A stretch of DNA of 52,964 nucleotides from Azospirillum endophyticum (GCF_016595245.1 NZ_JAENHM010000061.1:14500-67463); one strand, 5' to 3'. Positions 8,412-17,388 are shown, numbered from the stretch's first letter. Numbers and translations: made by a program. The notes: generated from the sequence alone by a model not told the origin.

Positions 8412-9233
8412 ATGATGGCATTCGTCGAAGCGAAAGATGGTACCAAGCTCCATGTAAAGGACAGCGGGCACGGTCGTCCCGTCGTCCTCATCCATGGATG
8501 GCCCCTGACGGGCGACATGTTCGAGTATCAAAGCCTCGCCCTGCTCGAGGCGGGGTACCGGGTCATCACCTATGATCGCCGCGGCTTCGGCCAGTCGGGC
8601 CATCCGGCGTCCGGCTACGACTACGACACCTTCGCCGACGATCTGGCTGCCGTTCTCGATGACCTCGACGTGCAGGGCGCCACGCTCGTCGGATTTTCCA
8701 TGGGCGGCGGCGAGATCGCACGCTACCTGACGCGGCACGGCGCCGGGCGGATCGCCAAGGTCGCGCTGGTCGCGTCCGTCGTGCCCTATCTGCTGAAGGA
8801 CCAGGACAACCCCGACGGCGTCGACCAGAGCGTCTTCGACGACATGAAGGCGCAGATCCGCAAGGACCGCTTCGCTTTCCTGCAAAGCTTCGCCAAGCAG
8901 TTCTACGGCGTCGGCTTCGTCACCAGCCCGGTCAGCAGCGCCCTGCTCGACTGGACCTTCGTGCTTGCGGTGATGGCCGGCCCGAAGGCGACGATCGACT
9001 GCGTCGATGCGTTCGGCAAGACCGATTTCCGCCAGGATCTCCGCTCCTTCACGGTGCCCACCCTGGTCATCCACGGCACCTCCGACAAGACCGTGCCGAT
9101 CACCCCCTCCGGGCGCGCGGCGGCGCAGGGAATCCCGGGCGCCAAGCTCATCGAGTATGACGGGGAGCCGCACGGCCTGTTCGCAACGGCGCCGGACCGG
9201 TTGAACGGCGACCTCATCGACTTCATCGGCTGA
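8412..9233 (+). CDS. Alpha/beta hydrolase (non-heme chloroperoxidase/arylesterase type)
   Basis: This 273-residue alpha/beta-fold hydrolase has a full catalytic triad: nucleophile Ser96 in GFSMGG, Asp225 in HGTSDKTVP and His254 in GEPHGL. The HGW oxyanion-region motif is at 28-30. The family contains arylesterases that can also act as cofactor-free perhydrolases/haloperoxidases, so the natural substrate is unknown. Two adjacent ATGs (8412 and 8415) are possible after a GGAG site; the second has better spacing. A hairpin follows just downstream of the stop. Confidence 0.9.
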   Translation: MMAFVEAKDGTKLHVKDSGHGRPVVLIHGWPLTGDMFEYQSLALLEAGYRVITYDRRGFGQSGHPASGYDYDTFADDLAAVLDDLDVQGATLVGFSMGGGEIARYLTRHGAGRIAKVALVASVVPYLLKDQDNPDGVDQSVFDDMKAQIRKDRFAFLQSFAKQFYGVGFVTSPVSSALLDWTFVLAVMAGPKATIDCVDAFGKTDFRQDLRSFTVPTLVIHGTSDKTVPITPSGRAAAQGIPGAKLIEYDGEPHGLFATAPDRLNGDLIDFIG

Positions 9234-9240
9234 CCTTCAC

Positions 9241-9301
9241 CGCCGGAGCCGTCAACGTCGAAGGAGGCTTCGCCTGCCTCTGGCCGACGACGGCTCCGGC
9301 G
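9241..9301 (+). terminator. Candidate terminator after the hydrolase gene
   Basis: A perfect 13-bp inverted repeat pairs CGCCGGAGCCGTC (9241-9253) with GACGGCTCCGGCG (9289-9301) and encloses a 35-nt loop that has a smaller AGGC/GCCT stem. It starts 7 nt after the hydrolase stop and is followed by TCTTT. The T-run is short, so strength is uncertain. Confidence 0.6.
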
Positions 9302-9807
9302 TCTTTGGCGGGCGTCGGTCGGCTCGAAAGGTCGGGGAACGAGCCGGACCGAACCGGTACGGAGCGAGTTCGACGGCCGTCTTCCTGGGCCATACGCACA
9401 TAAATTCAGCAATCCAGTCTCGGAGACCATGTCTTGATCTTTCCGCTAAGGAAGGATCGGGAGGCCGGCAAGTCGTGCCATTCCCTTGAATAGAGTCTTC
9501 GCTGAAACCGCCCAGTACGGCGACATCCCCCCACATAATTACCTTCAACGTCCAATGTGCGGCCAAATACGGCCGAACTACTTGTTCACGCATCGGCACC
9601 GTACGGCTGCGTACAAGGCGCACGGTGCAAAACACACGGCCGGCAGGAAAAACTATTTGTTCGAACATAAGCTATTGTTTATCATATTGCAGTTGGACCA
9701 ATTGCATAGCGATTATGTTGGCCGGGGCATTCCGTTCCCGCCATCGATCGCCTTGGGCAGAACACCCCCCTTCCGGTCCGCTCCATGTCTTCAGAAAGAG
9801 ATAAGCA
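9302..9807. other. Long leader region of the chemoreceptor gene
   Basis: About 500 nt without a recognisable gene. From about 9520 the composition becomes unusually AT-rich for this genome. A 12-mer AACTAYTTGTTC occurs twice, at 9576-9587 and 9651-9662, 75 nt apart on the same strand. The region probably carries the chemoreceptor promoter. No consensus promoter could be assigned with confidence. Confidence 0.45.
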
Positions 9808-11511
9808 ATGGCCCTGAACCGCTGGTTTTCCGACCGGAAACTGATCCACAAGCTGCTGATCCCCGCGGTTCTGCTGCTTGCCGTCATGGGGAGCGTGGTC
9901 TGGACCGCCCAGTCGGCCCTGGTCGAACTGACCGCCTCCACCAGCCGGGTGACCGACGTGGTGGCCGGACGGCTGTCGGCGGCGCTGGCGATCCAATCCG
10001 CCATGAGCGACGCGATGGACGCGGAGTCCAACGCGCTGGTCGCCGGAACGCGCGACCGCATCGACGCCGCCTTCGGGACCTACAAGGACAACATCGGCAA
10101 GGCGCTGACCGCCATCGACCGGCTGGCCGCGGCCTATGACGCCCCGGCCGACCGCGAGGCGATCACCGGGATCAAGTCCATCGTCGGCGAGTACGAGCGG
10201 GTGTCGCAGAAGGCGGTGGAACTGGCGCGGGGCTACGACACCGACAGCGCGATCCGCGTGTCGATCGACGTCGGCCGCCCGGTCCGCCAGAAGCTGACCA
10301 TGGCGCTGTCGGAGCGGGTGGAACACAGCCTGGAGGAAACCAAGCGAGCCGAGGACCGGGCGCTGGCGCTGTCGTCCAGCGTGATGACCCGCCTCTATGC
10401 GGTGACCGGCGCCGGGCTGCTGGTCGCCTTCGGCCTGTTCGGCTCCATCATCCTGGCCTTCGTCGTCCGGCCGCTGCACCGGCTGGTCGCCGACATGACC
10501 GCCATCGCCGGCGGCGACCTCGCGGTGGAGGTCCAGGGCGCCGCGCGCAAGGACGAGGTCGGCCTGCTCGCCCGCGCGCTGCAGGTCTTCAAGAGCAACG
10601 GCCTCGCCATGCGCAGCCTGCAGGAGGAACGCGAGGCGCAGAAGCTCCAGGCGGAACGCGACCGGCAGGCCGCCATGCGGGCGCTGGCCGACCGCTTCGA
10701 CGCCGACGTGCAGGACGTGGTGCAGGCCGTGGCGTCCGCCGCCCGCCATCTCCGCGGCAATGCCGAGACCATGACCGCCATCGCCTCGCACACGACGGAA
10801 CAGGCCTCGGCCGTCGCCGCGACCACGGCGCAGTCCTCCGCCAACGTCGCCACCGTCGCCGCCGCGTCGGAGGAGCTGGGCGGCTCGATCGGCGAGATCG
10901 GCCGGCAGGTCAACGCCGCCGCCGCCATCGCCCGCGACGCGGTGCAGGAAGGCGAGCGGACCAACGCGCTGGTCACCCGGCTGGTGCAGGCGGCCCAGCG
11001 GATCGGCGACGTGGTCAGCCTGATCCAGAACATCGCCAGCCAGACCAATCTCCTGGCCCTGAACGCCACCATCGAGGCCGCCCGTGCCGGTGAAGCCGGC
11101 AAGGGTTTCGCCGTCGTCGCGCAGGAGGTGAAGGCGCTCGCCACCCAGACCGCCCAGGCGACGGAGGAGATCGGCAACCAGATCGCCGAAATCCAGACGG
11201 TGACCGACGGCACCGTGACCGCGATCCAGACCATCGGCCGCACCATCAACGACGTCGACGCCATCGCCAGCGCCATCGCCGCGGCGGTGGAACAGCAGAC
11301 CGCCGCCACCCGGGAGATCGGCCGCAACATCCAGCAGGCCGCGCAGGGAACCCAGTTGGTCACCGGCAGCATCGCCGCGGTCAGCGGCTCGGCCGGGCAG
11401 GTCGGGCAGGCCGCCTCGGAGGTGCTGGGCGCCGCCGACAGCCTGTCCCACGACTCCGACCGCCTGCGCGAACGGATCCAGGCCTTCATCGGCGAGGTCC
11501 GGGCGGCGTAA
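9808..11511 (+). CDS. Methyl-accepting chemotaxis protein
   Basis: This 567-residue chemoreceptor has a first membrane helix at about residues 12-32, then a helical periplasmic sensor of roughly 160 residues resembling a four-helix bundle. The second membrane helix is near 198-220, followed by a HAMP domain (219-272) and a long cytoplasmic signalling hairpin. The tip, near 405-435, carries the conserved IASQTNLLALNATIEAARAGEAGKGFAVVA sequence region that binds CheA/CheW. No C-terminal CheR/CheB pentapeptide tether is seen. The ligand cannot be predicted. It is preceded by a long AT-rich leader and stands alone. Confidence 0.94.
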   Translation: MALNRWFSDRKLIHKLLIPAVLLLAVMGSVVWTAQSALVELTASTSRVTDVVAGRLSAALAIQSAMSDAMDAESNALVAGTRDRIDAAFGTYKDNIGKALTAIDRLAAAYDAPADREAITGIKSIVGEYERVSQKAVELARGYDTDSAIRVSIDVGRPVRQKLTMALSERVEHSLEETKRAEDRALALSSSVMTRLYAVTGAGLLVAFGLFGSIILAFVVRPLHRLVADMTAIAGGDLAVEVQGAARKDEVGLLARALQVFKSNGLAMRSLQEEREAQKLQAERDRQAAMRALADRFDADVQDVVQAVASAARHLRGNAETMTAIASHTTEQASAVAATTAQSSANVATVAAASEELGGSIGEIGRQVNAAAAIARDAVQEGERTNALVTRLVQAAQRIGDVVSLIQNIASQTNLLALNATIEAARAGEAGKGFAVVAQEVKALATQTAQATEEIGNQIAEIQTVTDGTVTAIQTIGRTINDVDAIASAIAAAVEQQTAATREIGRNIQQAAQGTQLVTGSIAAVSGSAGQVGQAASEVLGAADSLSHDSDRLRERIQAFIGEVRAA

Positions 11512-11545
11512 GGCGGGCAGGCGAAGCGGTTTCCGGACTGCGGAT

Positions 11546-11588
11546 CGCGTCGGATCGGTCGGGGTGGAGCTGGAACCGATCCGACGCG
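11546..11588. terminator. Bidirectional terminator between the convergent chemoreceptor and poxB genes
   Basis: CGCGTCGGATCGGT (11546-11559) and ACCGATCCGACGCG (11575-11588) form a perfect 14-bp stem with a 15-nt loop. It lies exactly in the 100-nt gap between two convergent stop codons. It probably ends transcription from both sides, though no strong T-run is present on either strand. Confidence 0.7.
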
Positions 11589-11613
11589 TGACCTTCGGCC
11601 GCCGCAGCGGACG

Positions 11614-13341
11614 TCAGCGCAGAAGGTTGGTGCGGGCGAGATCGATCAGCTCGTCGCCCCGCCCGTTCATCACAGCCTGCAAGGCCCACAGGCCGAAGCC
11701 CTTCACCTGCGCCGGCCCGATCGTCGGCGGCAGCGCCAGTTCCTGCGGCGCCACGACGACGTCGAGCAGAGCCGGCCCCGGATGGGCGAGCACGTCGCGG
11801 ATCGCGGCGTCGAGTTCGCCCGGATCCTCGACGCGGATCGCATGGACGCCGGTCGCCCGCGCCATGGCGGCGAAGTCGGGGTTCTGCAAATCGGTGCCGG
11901 TCTCCAGGAAGCCCGCCCCCTTCATCTCCAGCGCGACGAAGCCGAGCGAGCCGTTGTTGTAGACCACCACCTTGACCGGGAGCTTCTGCTGGTTGAGGGT
12001 CAGGAAATCGCCCATCAGCATGGTGAATCCACCGTCGCCCGACAGGCTGATCACCTGGCGTCCGGGGAAGGCCGCCTGGGCGCCGATCGCCTGCGGCATC
12101 GCATTGGCCATCGATCCATGCGACAGCGAGCCGATCATGCGGCGCCGTCCGTTCATCCGGAGGTAGCGTGCCGCCCACACGGTCGGCGTGCCGACGTCGA
12201 AGGTGAACACCGCATCATCCGACGCCTGCTCGCTGAGCAGCCGGGTGAGATATTGCGGATGGATCGGCTTGCGGCCCGGCTTGCCGGTGGCGAGGTCGTC
12301 CAGCCCCTCGCGCGCGGCGCGGTAGTTGGCGAGGCTGCCGGCGAGGTGCGCGTCGTCGGACTTGACCGTGAGGCGTGGCAGCAGCGCCTCGATCGTCGCC
12401 TTCACGTCGCCGACCAGCGCAAGGTCGAGCGTCGTTCGATGGCCGAGATTTTCGGCGCGGAGGTCGACCTGCGCGATCTTCGCATCCGTCGGATAGAACT
12501 GCCGGTACGGGAAATCCGTGCCGAGCATCAGCAGGGTGTCGCACTCCTTCATCGCCCGGTAGCCGGAGGAGAATCCCAGCATGCCGGTCAGCCCGACGTC
12601 ATAGGGATTGTCCCACTCGACATGCTCCTTGCCGCCGAGCGCGTGGACGATCGGCGCCTTCAGCGTCTCCGCCAGCTTGATCAGCGGCTCGTGCGCGCCC
12701 TGGCAGCCGCGGCCGCAGAACAGCGTGACGCGGCTGCCGGCATTGAGCAACTCGGCCAGCGCCTCGACCTCCTCGACGGCGGGAACCGTGACCGGCCGGC
12801 GGATGGCGAGTGCCGCCGGCGCCGAGAAGGGCGCCTCGAACTCCTCCAGGGCAATGTCGCCCGGAATGACGATGACCGAGACGCTGCGCCGCCCGAGCGC
12901 GCTGCGGACGGCCGCCTCCAGCACTCCCGGCAGCTGCGAGGGATGCGAGACCGTCTCGCAGAAGTCGCTGCAGCCGCGGAAGAGTTCCTCCGGCTTGGTC
13001 TCCTGGAAATAGTTGCGGCCGATCTCGGCCGACGGGATCTGCGCGGCGATCGCCAGAACCGGTACGCGCGTCCTGTGGCAATCGTAGAGCCCGTTGATGA
13101 GGTGGAGGTTGCCGGGCCCGCAGGAGCCGGCGCAGACCGCCAGCTCGCCGGTCAGGGCGGCCTCCGCACCGGCGGCGAAGGCGGCGACCTCTTCATGGCG
13201 CACATGCACCCAGTCGATGCCGCCCTTGCGGCGGAGCGAGTCGGTGAGCCCGTTCAGGCTGTCGCCGACGACGCCGTAGATGCGGCGCACGCCCGTCGCA
13301 GCGAGGATGTCGATGATCAGGTCGGCGACTTTCTGCGTCAT
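11614..13341 (-). CDS. poxB: Pyruvate dehydrogenase (quinone) / pyruvate oxidase, ThDP-dependent
   Basis: This 575-residue enzyme of the acetolactate synthase fold oxidises pyruvate to acetate and CO2 and passes electrons to ubiquinone. The catalytic ThDP-activating glutamate is in VRHEEVA (about residue 50). The central FAD domain follows. The C-terminal ThDP motif GDGGFTMLMGDF ends in the metal-binding NN of VVVYNNGS. The very close resemblance to PoxB (ETKPEELFRGCSDFCETV, then GNLHLINGLYDCHR) separates it from acetolactate synthase. Length matches PoxB and the tail is amphipathic, as expected for membrane contact. It lies alone on the minus strand, next to a relic of mqo, another quinone-linked dehydrogenase. 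Confidence 0.92.
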   Translation of the reverse strand: MTQKVADLIIDILAATGVRRIYGVVGDSLNGLTDSLRRKGGIDWVHVRHEEVAAFAAGAEAALTGELAVCAGSCGPGNLHLINGLYDCHRTRVPVLAIAAQIPSAEIGRNYFQETKPEELFRGCSDFCETVSHPSQLPGVLEAAVRSALGRRSVSVIVIPGDIALEEFEAPFSAPAALAIRRPVTVPAVEEVEALAELLNAGSRVTLFCGRGCQGAHEPLIKLAETLKAPIVHALGGKEHVEWDNPYDVGLTGMLGFSSGYRAMKECDTLLMLGTDFPYRQFYPTDAKIAQVDLRAENLGHRTTLDLALVGDVKATIEALLPRLTVKSDDAHLAGSLANYRAAREGLDDLATGKPGRKPIHPQYLTRLLSEQASDDAVFTFDVGTPTVWAARYLRMNGRRRMIGSLSHGSMANAMPQAIGAQAAFPGRQVISLSGDGGFTMLMGDFLTLNQQKLPVKVVVYNNGSLGFVALEMKGAGFLETGTDLQNPDFAAMARATGVHAIRVEDPGELDAAIRDVLAHPGPALLDVVVAPQELALPPTIGPAQVKGFGLWALQAVMNGRGDELIDLARTNLLR

Positions 13342-13399
13342 GGTCGAATGCCCCTGGGGTTGATGGTCGCGGACGGGAAGCCCGTCCTCGGACGAACGC

Positions 13400-13650
13400 G
13401 AGCTTGAGGGCCCCGGCGGTGGCGGCTGGGATGTCGCGGCAGGCGGTCGCGTTCCGCCGGAGGTCGATCCCGTAGCTTGGAATGATCCTCTTCAGCCCGT
13501 CCAGCCACCCGTCCGGAGTCAGCCGGTCGTCGAAACAGGCTTGCAGGACCTCCACCGCGATGAAGGCGGCGGTCGAGGCCCCGGCGAGGCCGCAATGCCC
13601 GCCCGCATGTCTCAAGCCATGCCGTCGAGGTTGCATCGCTCGCCATCGCC
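13400..13650 (-). pseudogene. mqo: Decayed 3' end of malate:quinone oxidoreductase
   Basis: On the minus strand one frame reads AGASTAAFIAVEVLQACF, then DGWLDGLKRIIPSYGIDL, then a decaying tail. This is the characteristic C-terminus of Mqo (GASPGASTA..IML..LE..F followed by W...LK..IPSYG..L). Just upstream, the expected SPG of GASPGAST appears in a different frame (AGIAASPG), as if one G were lost from the run around 13587. An in-frame stop lies only a few codons further up. About 75 codons survive and the rest of the gene is gone, so it cannot be functional. The remainder of the gap to 13861 shows nothing recognisable. Confidence 0.72.
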
Positions 13651-13861
13651 GCCGGCTCCGCAATTCCAATCGGAAGCGTTGCGCCGCGCCGGTCCCGAGC
13701 CCGGTCATGGCAAAGGAGGTGACGCGGGATCCGCTTCCTCGGATTTACCCTGACATCCGGCGGGTGCGCCGATCAACCACACCTACAGATAACTGGAATA
13801 GACCCAACCGCGCGGTCGCACGGCTGTCGTCAGGAACCTCACCCAACGGTTCGCAACCCCC

Positions 13862-15337
13862 TCACAGGAAAACGGAGGCCAGTTCCGGCGGACGCGACAG
13901 GGTGTGGGCGATCATGTCGAGCGCGCCGCGGGTCTCGTCGCGGTCGCAGCCACCCAGGCACAGCCGCACCGCCTCCGGTGCCGGGCTGTTCACCGAAAAG
14001 GCGTCGCTGACGACGATGCCGAGCTTCGCCCCGCGCAGGGTCGCGGCGAAGCTCGACCGGCTCCATCCCGCGGGCAGCGGCAGCCAGTAATGGAAGGCCT
14101 CCGGCCTGGAGCGCGGGGCCGGTCCCGGTAGGGTGCCGCGGGCGATCGTCTGTCGCAGCGTCGATTCCGCCCGGATGGCCGCCAGGATCGCCTGCGCCGT
14201 GCCGTCGCCGATCCAGCGGGTCGCCAGCGCCACGGTCAGCGGCGAGGCCATCACCGTCGTCGCCCGCAGGAAGGCGGACAGCTGCCAGACATGGCGCGCC
14301 TCCGGAACCACCAGATAGGCGACGCGCAGGCCGGCCCCCAGGACCTTCGCCAGACCACCGATATAGAAGACGAGGTCCGGGGCCAGGGCCGCCATGGGAA
14401 CCGGCCCGCCGACCGGCAGCGCGCCATAGGCGTCGTCCTCGACGATGGCGACGCCATACTGGCGGGCGATGTTGACCAGGGCCTGACGGCGTTCCGCCGA
14501 CAGGGTGACGGTGGTCGGGTTCTGCAGGGTCGGGTTGCAGTAGAGCGCCTTGGGCGGACGGGTGCGGCAGACCTCGGCGAAGGCGTCGGGCAGGATGCCG
14601 TCCTGGTCCATCGGCAGGCCGACCACCTCCAGCCCGAGCTGCGCCGCCAGCCCGCGCAGGCCGGGATAGGTGAGATCCTCGGCGCAGATGCGGTCGCCCG
14701 GCTTTGCCAGCGCGCCCAGCACCGCATGCAGGGCGCTGTGGGTGCCGGCACAGACCAGCAGCCGCTCCGCCCGCACCGGCAGGCCGCGCAGCGCCAGCCA
14801 GTCGACGCCGGCCTGCCGGTCCTGTTCGGCGCCGCCGAATTCCTGGTAGCGCAGCAGATCGACCAGATCCTGCCCGACCTCTGCCAGACCGGCGCGCATG
14901 CGCGCCAACAGTTCCGGATCGTCGATGTCCGGCGGCAGGTTCATCGACAGGTCGGCGGAACAACGCGCGGTGGACCGGGCAGGCGGCTGGGCGGCAGGAA
15001 TGATGGCATCCGCGGTCGGCAGCGCTTCCGGAGCGCAAGGGGCCGCCCCCGCCCCGTCACGGACGAAGGTGCCTGCGCCGACGCGGGATTCGATCAGGCC
15101 GCGCCGCTGCGCCTCCTGATAGCCGCGGGCGACCGTGGTGAAATCGACCTCCAGCGCTTCGGCCAGCACCCGCTGCGCCGGCAGCCGGGCACCGGGCGGT
15201 AGCCGGCCGTTGAGCATGTCGTCGGCGATGACGTCGGCGATCGCGACGTAGCGCGGCTTGTCGCTGCCGTGGATCACCGCATGCCAGGGGTGCGGGCGCC
15301 CGACGGGAGAGAGAGACTGACCTTGCAGCGTTTGCAT
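13862..15337 (-). CDS. MocR-type GntR regulator with PLP aminotransferase-like domain
   Basis: This 491-residue protein starts with a GntR winged helix (about residues 28-95; LPAQRVLAEALEVDFTTVARGYQ). It continues with a fold-type I aminotransferase-like domain. The PLP lysine is Lys331 in GGLAKVLGAGLRVAYLVVP, and the supporting residues Asn268 (CNPT), Asp302 and Tyr304 (EDDAYG) are present, so cofactor binding is likely. MocR proteins generally sense an amino-acid-like or PLP-reactive effector and control a neighbouring gene. The divergent neighbour here is the Nit1C operon, 521 nt away, making that operon a plausible target (inference). Confidence 0.9.
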   Translation of the reverse strand: MQTLQGQSLSPVGRPHPWHAVIHGSDKPRYVAIADVIADDMLNGRLPPGARLPAQRVLAEALEVDFTTVARGYQEAQRRGLIESRVGAGTFVRDGAGAAPCAPEALPTADAIIPAAQPPARSTARCSADLSMNLPPDIDDPELLARMRAGLAEVGQDLVDLLRYQEFGGAEQDRQAGVDWLALRGLPVRAERLLVCAGTHSALHAVLGALAKPGDRICAEDLTYPGLRGLAAQLGLEVVGLPMDQDGILPDAFAEVCRTRPPKALYCNPTLQNPTTVTLSAERRQALVNIARQYGVAIVEDDAYGALPVGGPVPMAALAPDLVFYIGGLAKVLGAGLRVAYLVVPEARHVWQLSAFLRATTVMASPLTVALATRWIGDGTAQAILAAIRAESTLRQTIARGTLPGPAPRSRPEAFHYWLPLPAGWSRSSFAATLRGAKLGIVVSDAFSVNSPAPEAVRLCLGGCDRDETRGALDMIAHTLSRPPELASVFL

Positions 15338-15743
15338 TCAAACCACGTCCAGCGCATGGATCCAAAATATGCAGCGCCCGTTCCGAAGGCACCCCGCCCC
15401 GGACGGGACGGCGCATCCTAAGCGCCCCACCCCACCCGTGGCAACCACCAGCTCCGACGCCGCGACAAAGTCCCGCGGCCCTTTGTTTCCGGCCATTTCG
15501 ATCATCCCACGCTGCATGCCGCACCCCCGGCGTCTTCTCCCCCGCACTTTGCGGAACAGCATCGCGTCGAGACGAAAAACCCGCTCAAATCATGGGCAGT
15601 CTGGCCGATTGGTCAAAAATTCGCCACTCACAGCCCGATCATTGAGCGGAAGCCGCCCTCTTGAACGCAGTCATTATACGCGGTCGCGGCGTTGATTGTA
15701 TGGAAATCTAGAAGTTCCGCCGGAAAAATGACAGGATAAGTGA
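15338..15743. promoter_or_regulatory. Regulatory region between the MocR gene and the Nit1C operon
   Basis: About 400 nt of non-coding DNA separate two divergent starts. A 22-bp dyad at 15465-15486 has arms ACAAAG and CTTTGT around a CCGCGG core, with 18 of 22 positions symmetrical. It sits about 270 bp upstream of the sigma-54 promoter, a normal distance for an enhancer site. Near the MocR start, CAGCGC is repeated around 15349 and 15372. No consensus NtrC site was found. Binding roles are inferred. Confidence 0.5.
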
Positions 15744-15760
15744 CTGGCACGCACTTTGCT
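15744..15760 (+). promoter_or_regulatory. Sigma-54 (RpoN) promoter of the Nit1C operon
   Basis: CTGGCACGCACTTTGCT matches the -24/-12 consensus (TGGCAC, five bases, TTGCW) at every defined position. It lies 98 nt before the first ATG of the operon. Sigma-54 promoters need an ATP-dependent activator such as NtrC or NitA, so expression under nitrogen limitation or with the pathway substrate is expected. Confidence 0.85.
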
Positions 15761-15858
15761 GATGACTGGATGCCGGACGCCGTCACGCCAGGAGCGGACA
15801 GTCCGGCGCCGGGGGCGTCGATCCCGAAGACGCCGAGACCAATAAAGGAGTGCGATCC

Positions 15859-16341
15859 ATGCCTGCCGTCACCAAGCCGCAAAACCAGACCGGCGACGTC
15901 CTGGTGGATTATGAGGAAAAGGTGTTCGAGGACGTCAAGGCCGAGCCGGGGGAAAAGGCTCTGGTCACCTTCCACACCGTGGCGTTCGAAGGGTCCATCG
16001 GGCTGGTCAACCTGCTGCAGGCGACCCGGCTGCTGCGCAAGGGGTTCGAGACCTCGGTCCTGCTCTACGGCCCCGGCGTCACGCTGGGCGTGCAGCGCGG
16101 CTTCCCGACCCTGGGCGACGAAGCGTTTCCGGGCCATCAGGCGATGAACAAGCAGATCGTCAAGTTCATGGAGGAGGGCGGCAAGGTCTATGCCTGCCGC
16201 TTCGCGCTCCAGGCGCTCTACGGCCATGGTGAAGGGGCGCTGATCCCCGGCGTGCGCCCGATCAATCCGCTGGACGTGCTGGACATCGTCCTGTTTCACC
16301 GCAAAGCGAATGCATTCATTCTGAACACCTGGACGCTGTAA
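15859..16341 (+). CDS. MSMEG_0572/Sll0783 family nitrogen starvation response protein (NitB-like)
   Basis: This 160-residue protein is recognisable as the first member of the Nit1C cluster (family of M. smegmatis MSMEG_0572 and Synechocystis sll0783). It contains the strongly conserved EGSIGLVNLLQATRLLRKGF and YGPGVTLGVQRGFPTLG stretches. The fold appears DsrE-like, small alpha/beta with an N-terminal strand VTFHTVAFEGS. The biochemical role is unknown. In Pseudomonas pseudoalcaligenes the corresponding gene is called nitB. AAAGGAG lies 8 nt before the ATG. The sigma-54 promoter upstream makes it the first gene transcribed. Confidence 0.92.
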   Translation: MPAVTKPQNQTGDVLVDYEEKVFEDVKAEPGEKALVTFHTVAFEGSIGLVNLLQATRLLRKGFETSVLLYGPGVTLGVQRGFPTLGDEAFPGHQAMNKQIVKFMEEGGKVYACRFALQALYGHGEGALIPGVRPINPLDVLDIVLFHRKANAFILNTWTL

Positions 16342-16374
16342 CGGCGCTGCGAGCGTAAGTCTGGAGGGCGGAGC

Positions 16375-17388
16375 ATGATGGAGAAAAGAACGGTCCGGGT
16401 GGCGGCGGTGCAGATCGCCCCCGACCTGGAGAGCGCGGACGGGACAGTGGAGCGGGTGTGCCGGGCGATCGCCGACGCCGCGGCGCAAGGGGCGGCGCTG
16501 GTCGTCTTCCCGGAGACCTTCGTCCCCTACTATCCCTATTTCTCCTTCGTGCGTCCGCCCGTCCTGGCCGGCGCCGACCATCTGCGGCTCTACGAGCGCG
16601 CGGTCGTCGTTCCCGGCCCGGTCACCGAGGCGGTCGCCGCCGCCGCCCGCGCCCATGGCGTGGTGGTGGTGCTGGGGGTGAACGAGCGCGACCACGGCTC
16701 GCTCTACAACACCCAGCTGGTGTTCGACGCCGACGGCCGGCTGGTACTGAAGCGGCGCAAGATCACCCCGACCTATCACGAGCGCATGATCTGGGGCCAG
16801 GGCGACGGCGCCGGGCTGACCGTCGTCGACACCGCCGTCGGCCGGGTCGGCGCGCTGGCCTGCTGGGAACATTACAACCCGCTGGCCCGCTATGCCCTGA
16901 TGACCCAGCACGAGGAAATCCACGTCGCCCAGTTCCCCGGCTCGCTGGTCGGCCAGATCTTCGCCGACCAGATCGAGGTCACCATCCGCCACCACGCGCT
17001 GGAATCCGGCTGCTTCGTAGTGAACGCCACCGGCTGGCTGACCGACGACCAGATCCAGTCGATCACCCCCGACGCCGGCTTGCAGAAGGCGCTGCGCGGC
17101 GGCTGCATGACCGCCATCGTCTCGCCGGAAGGCACCCATGTCGTGCCGCCGCTGACCTCGGGCGAGGGCATCCTGGTTGCCGACCTCGACATGGCCCTGA
17201 TCACCAAGCGCAAGCGGATGATGGATTCGGTCGGCCACTACGCCCGGCCGGAGCTGCTGTCGCTCCATCTCGACAACCGTCCCGCCGTGCCGATGACGAC
17301 GACCGCCCAGGCGACGGCGCCCATCCCCTCCCCTCAGAAGACCGAGGCCGACCATGACGACGCCCAGCTCCTCCAGCTTGCCCGCTAG
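16375..17388 (+). CDS. Sll0784-family nitrilase (NitC-like)
   Basis: This 337-residue carbon-nitrogen hydrolase has the complete Glu-Lys-Cys triad: Glu47 in VVFPETF, Lys129 in KRRKITPT and Cys163 in LACWEHYNP. The CWEH context and the PTYHERMIWGQGDG loop mark true nitrilases, which convert nitriles to acid plus ammonia, rather than amidases. Members of the sll0784 family hydrolyse mainly aliphatic nitriles. In P. pseudoalcaligenes the homologue NitC is required for growth on cyanide and is thought to act on cyanohydrins/2-hydroxynitriles. GGAGG lies 7 nt before the ATG. The 3' end overlaps the radical SAM gene by 35 bp. Confidence 0.93.
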   Translation: MMEKRTVRVAAVQIAPDLESADGTVERVCRAIADAAAQGAALVVFPETFVPYYPYFSFVRPPVLAGADHLRLYERAVVVPGPVTEAVAAAARAHGVVVVLGVNERDHGSLYNTQLVFDADGRLVLKRRKITPTYHERMIWGQGDGAGLTVVDTAVGRVGALACWEHYNPLARYALMTQHEEIHVAQFPGSLVGQIFADQIEVTIRHHALESGCFVVNATGWLTDDQIQSITPDAGLQKALRGGCMTAIVSPEGTHVVPPLTSGEGILVADLDMALITKRKRMMDSVGHYARPELLSLHLDNRPAVPMTTTAQATAPIPSPQKTEADHDDAQLLQLAR

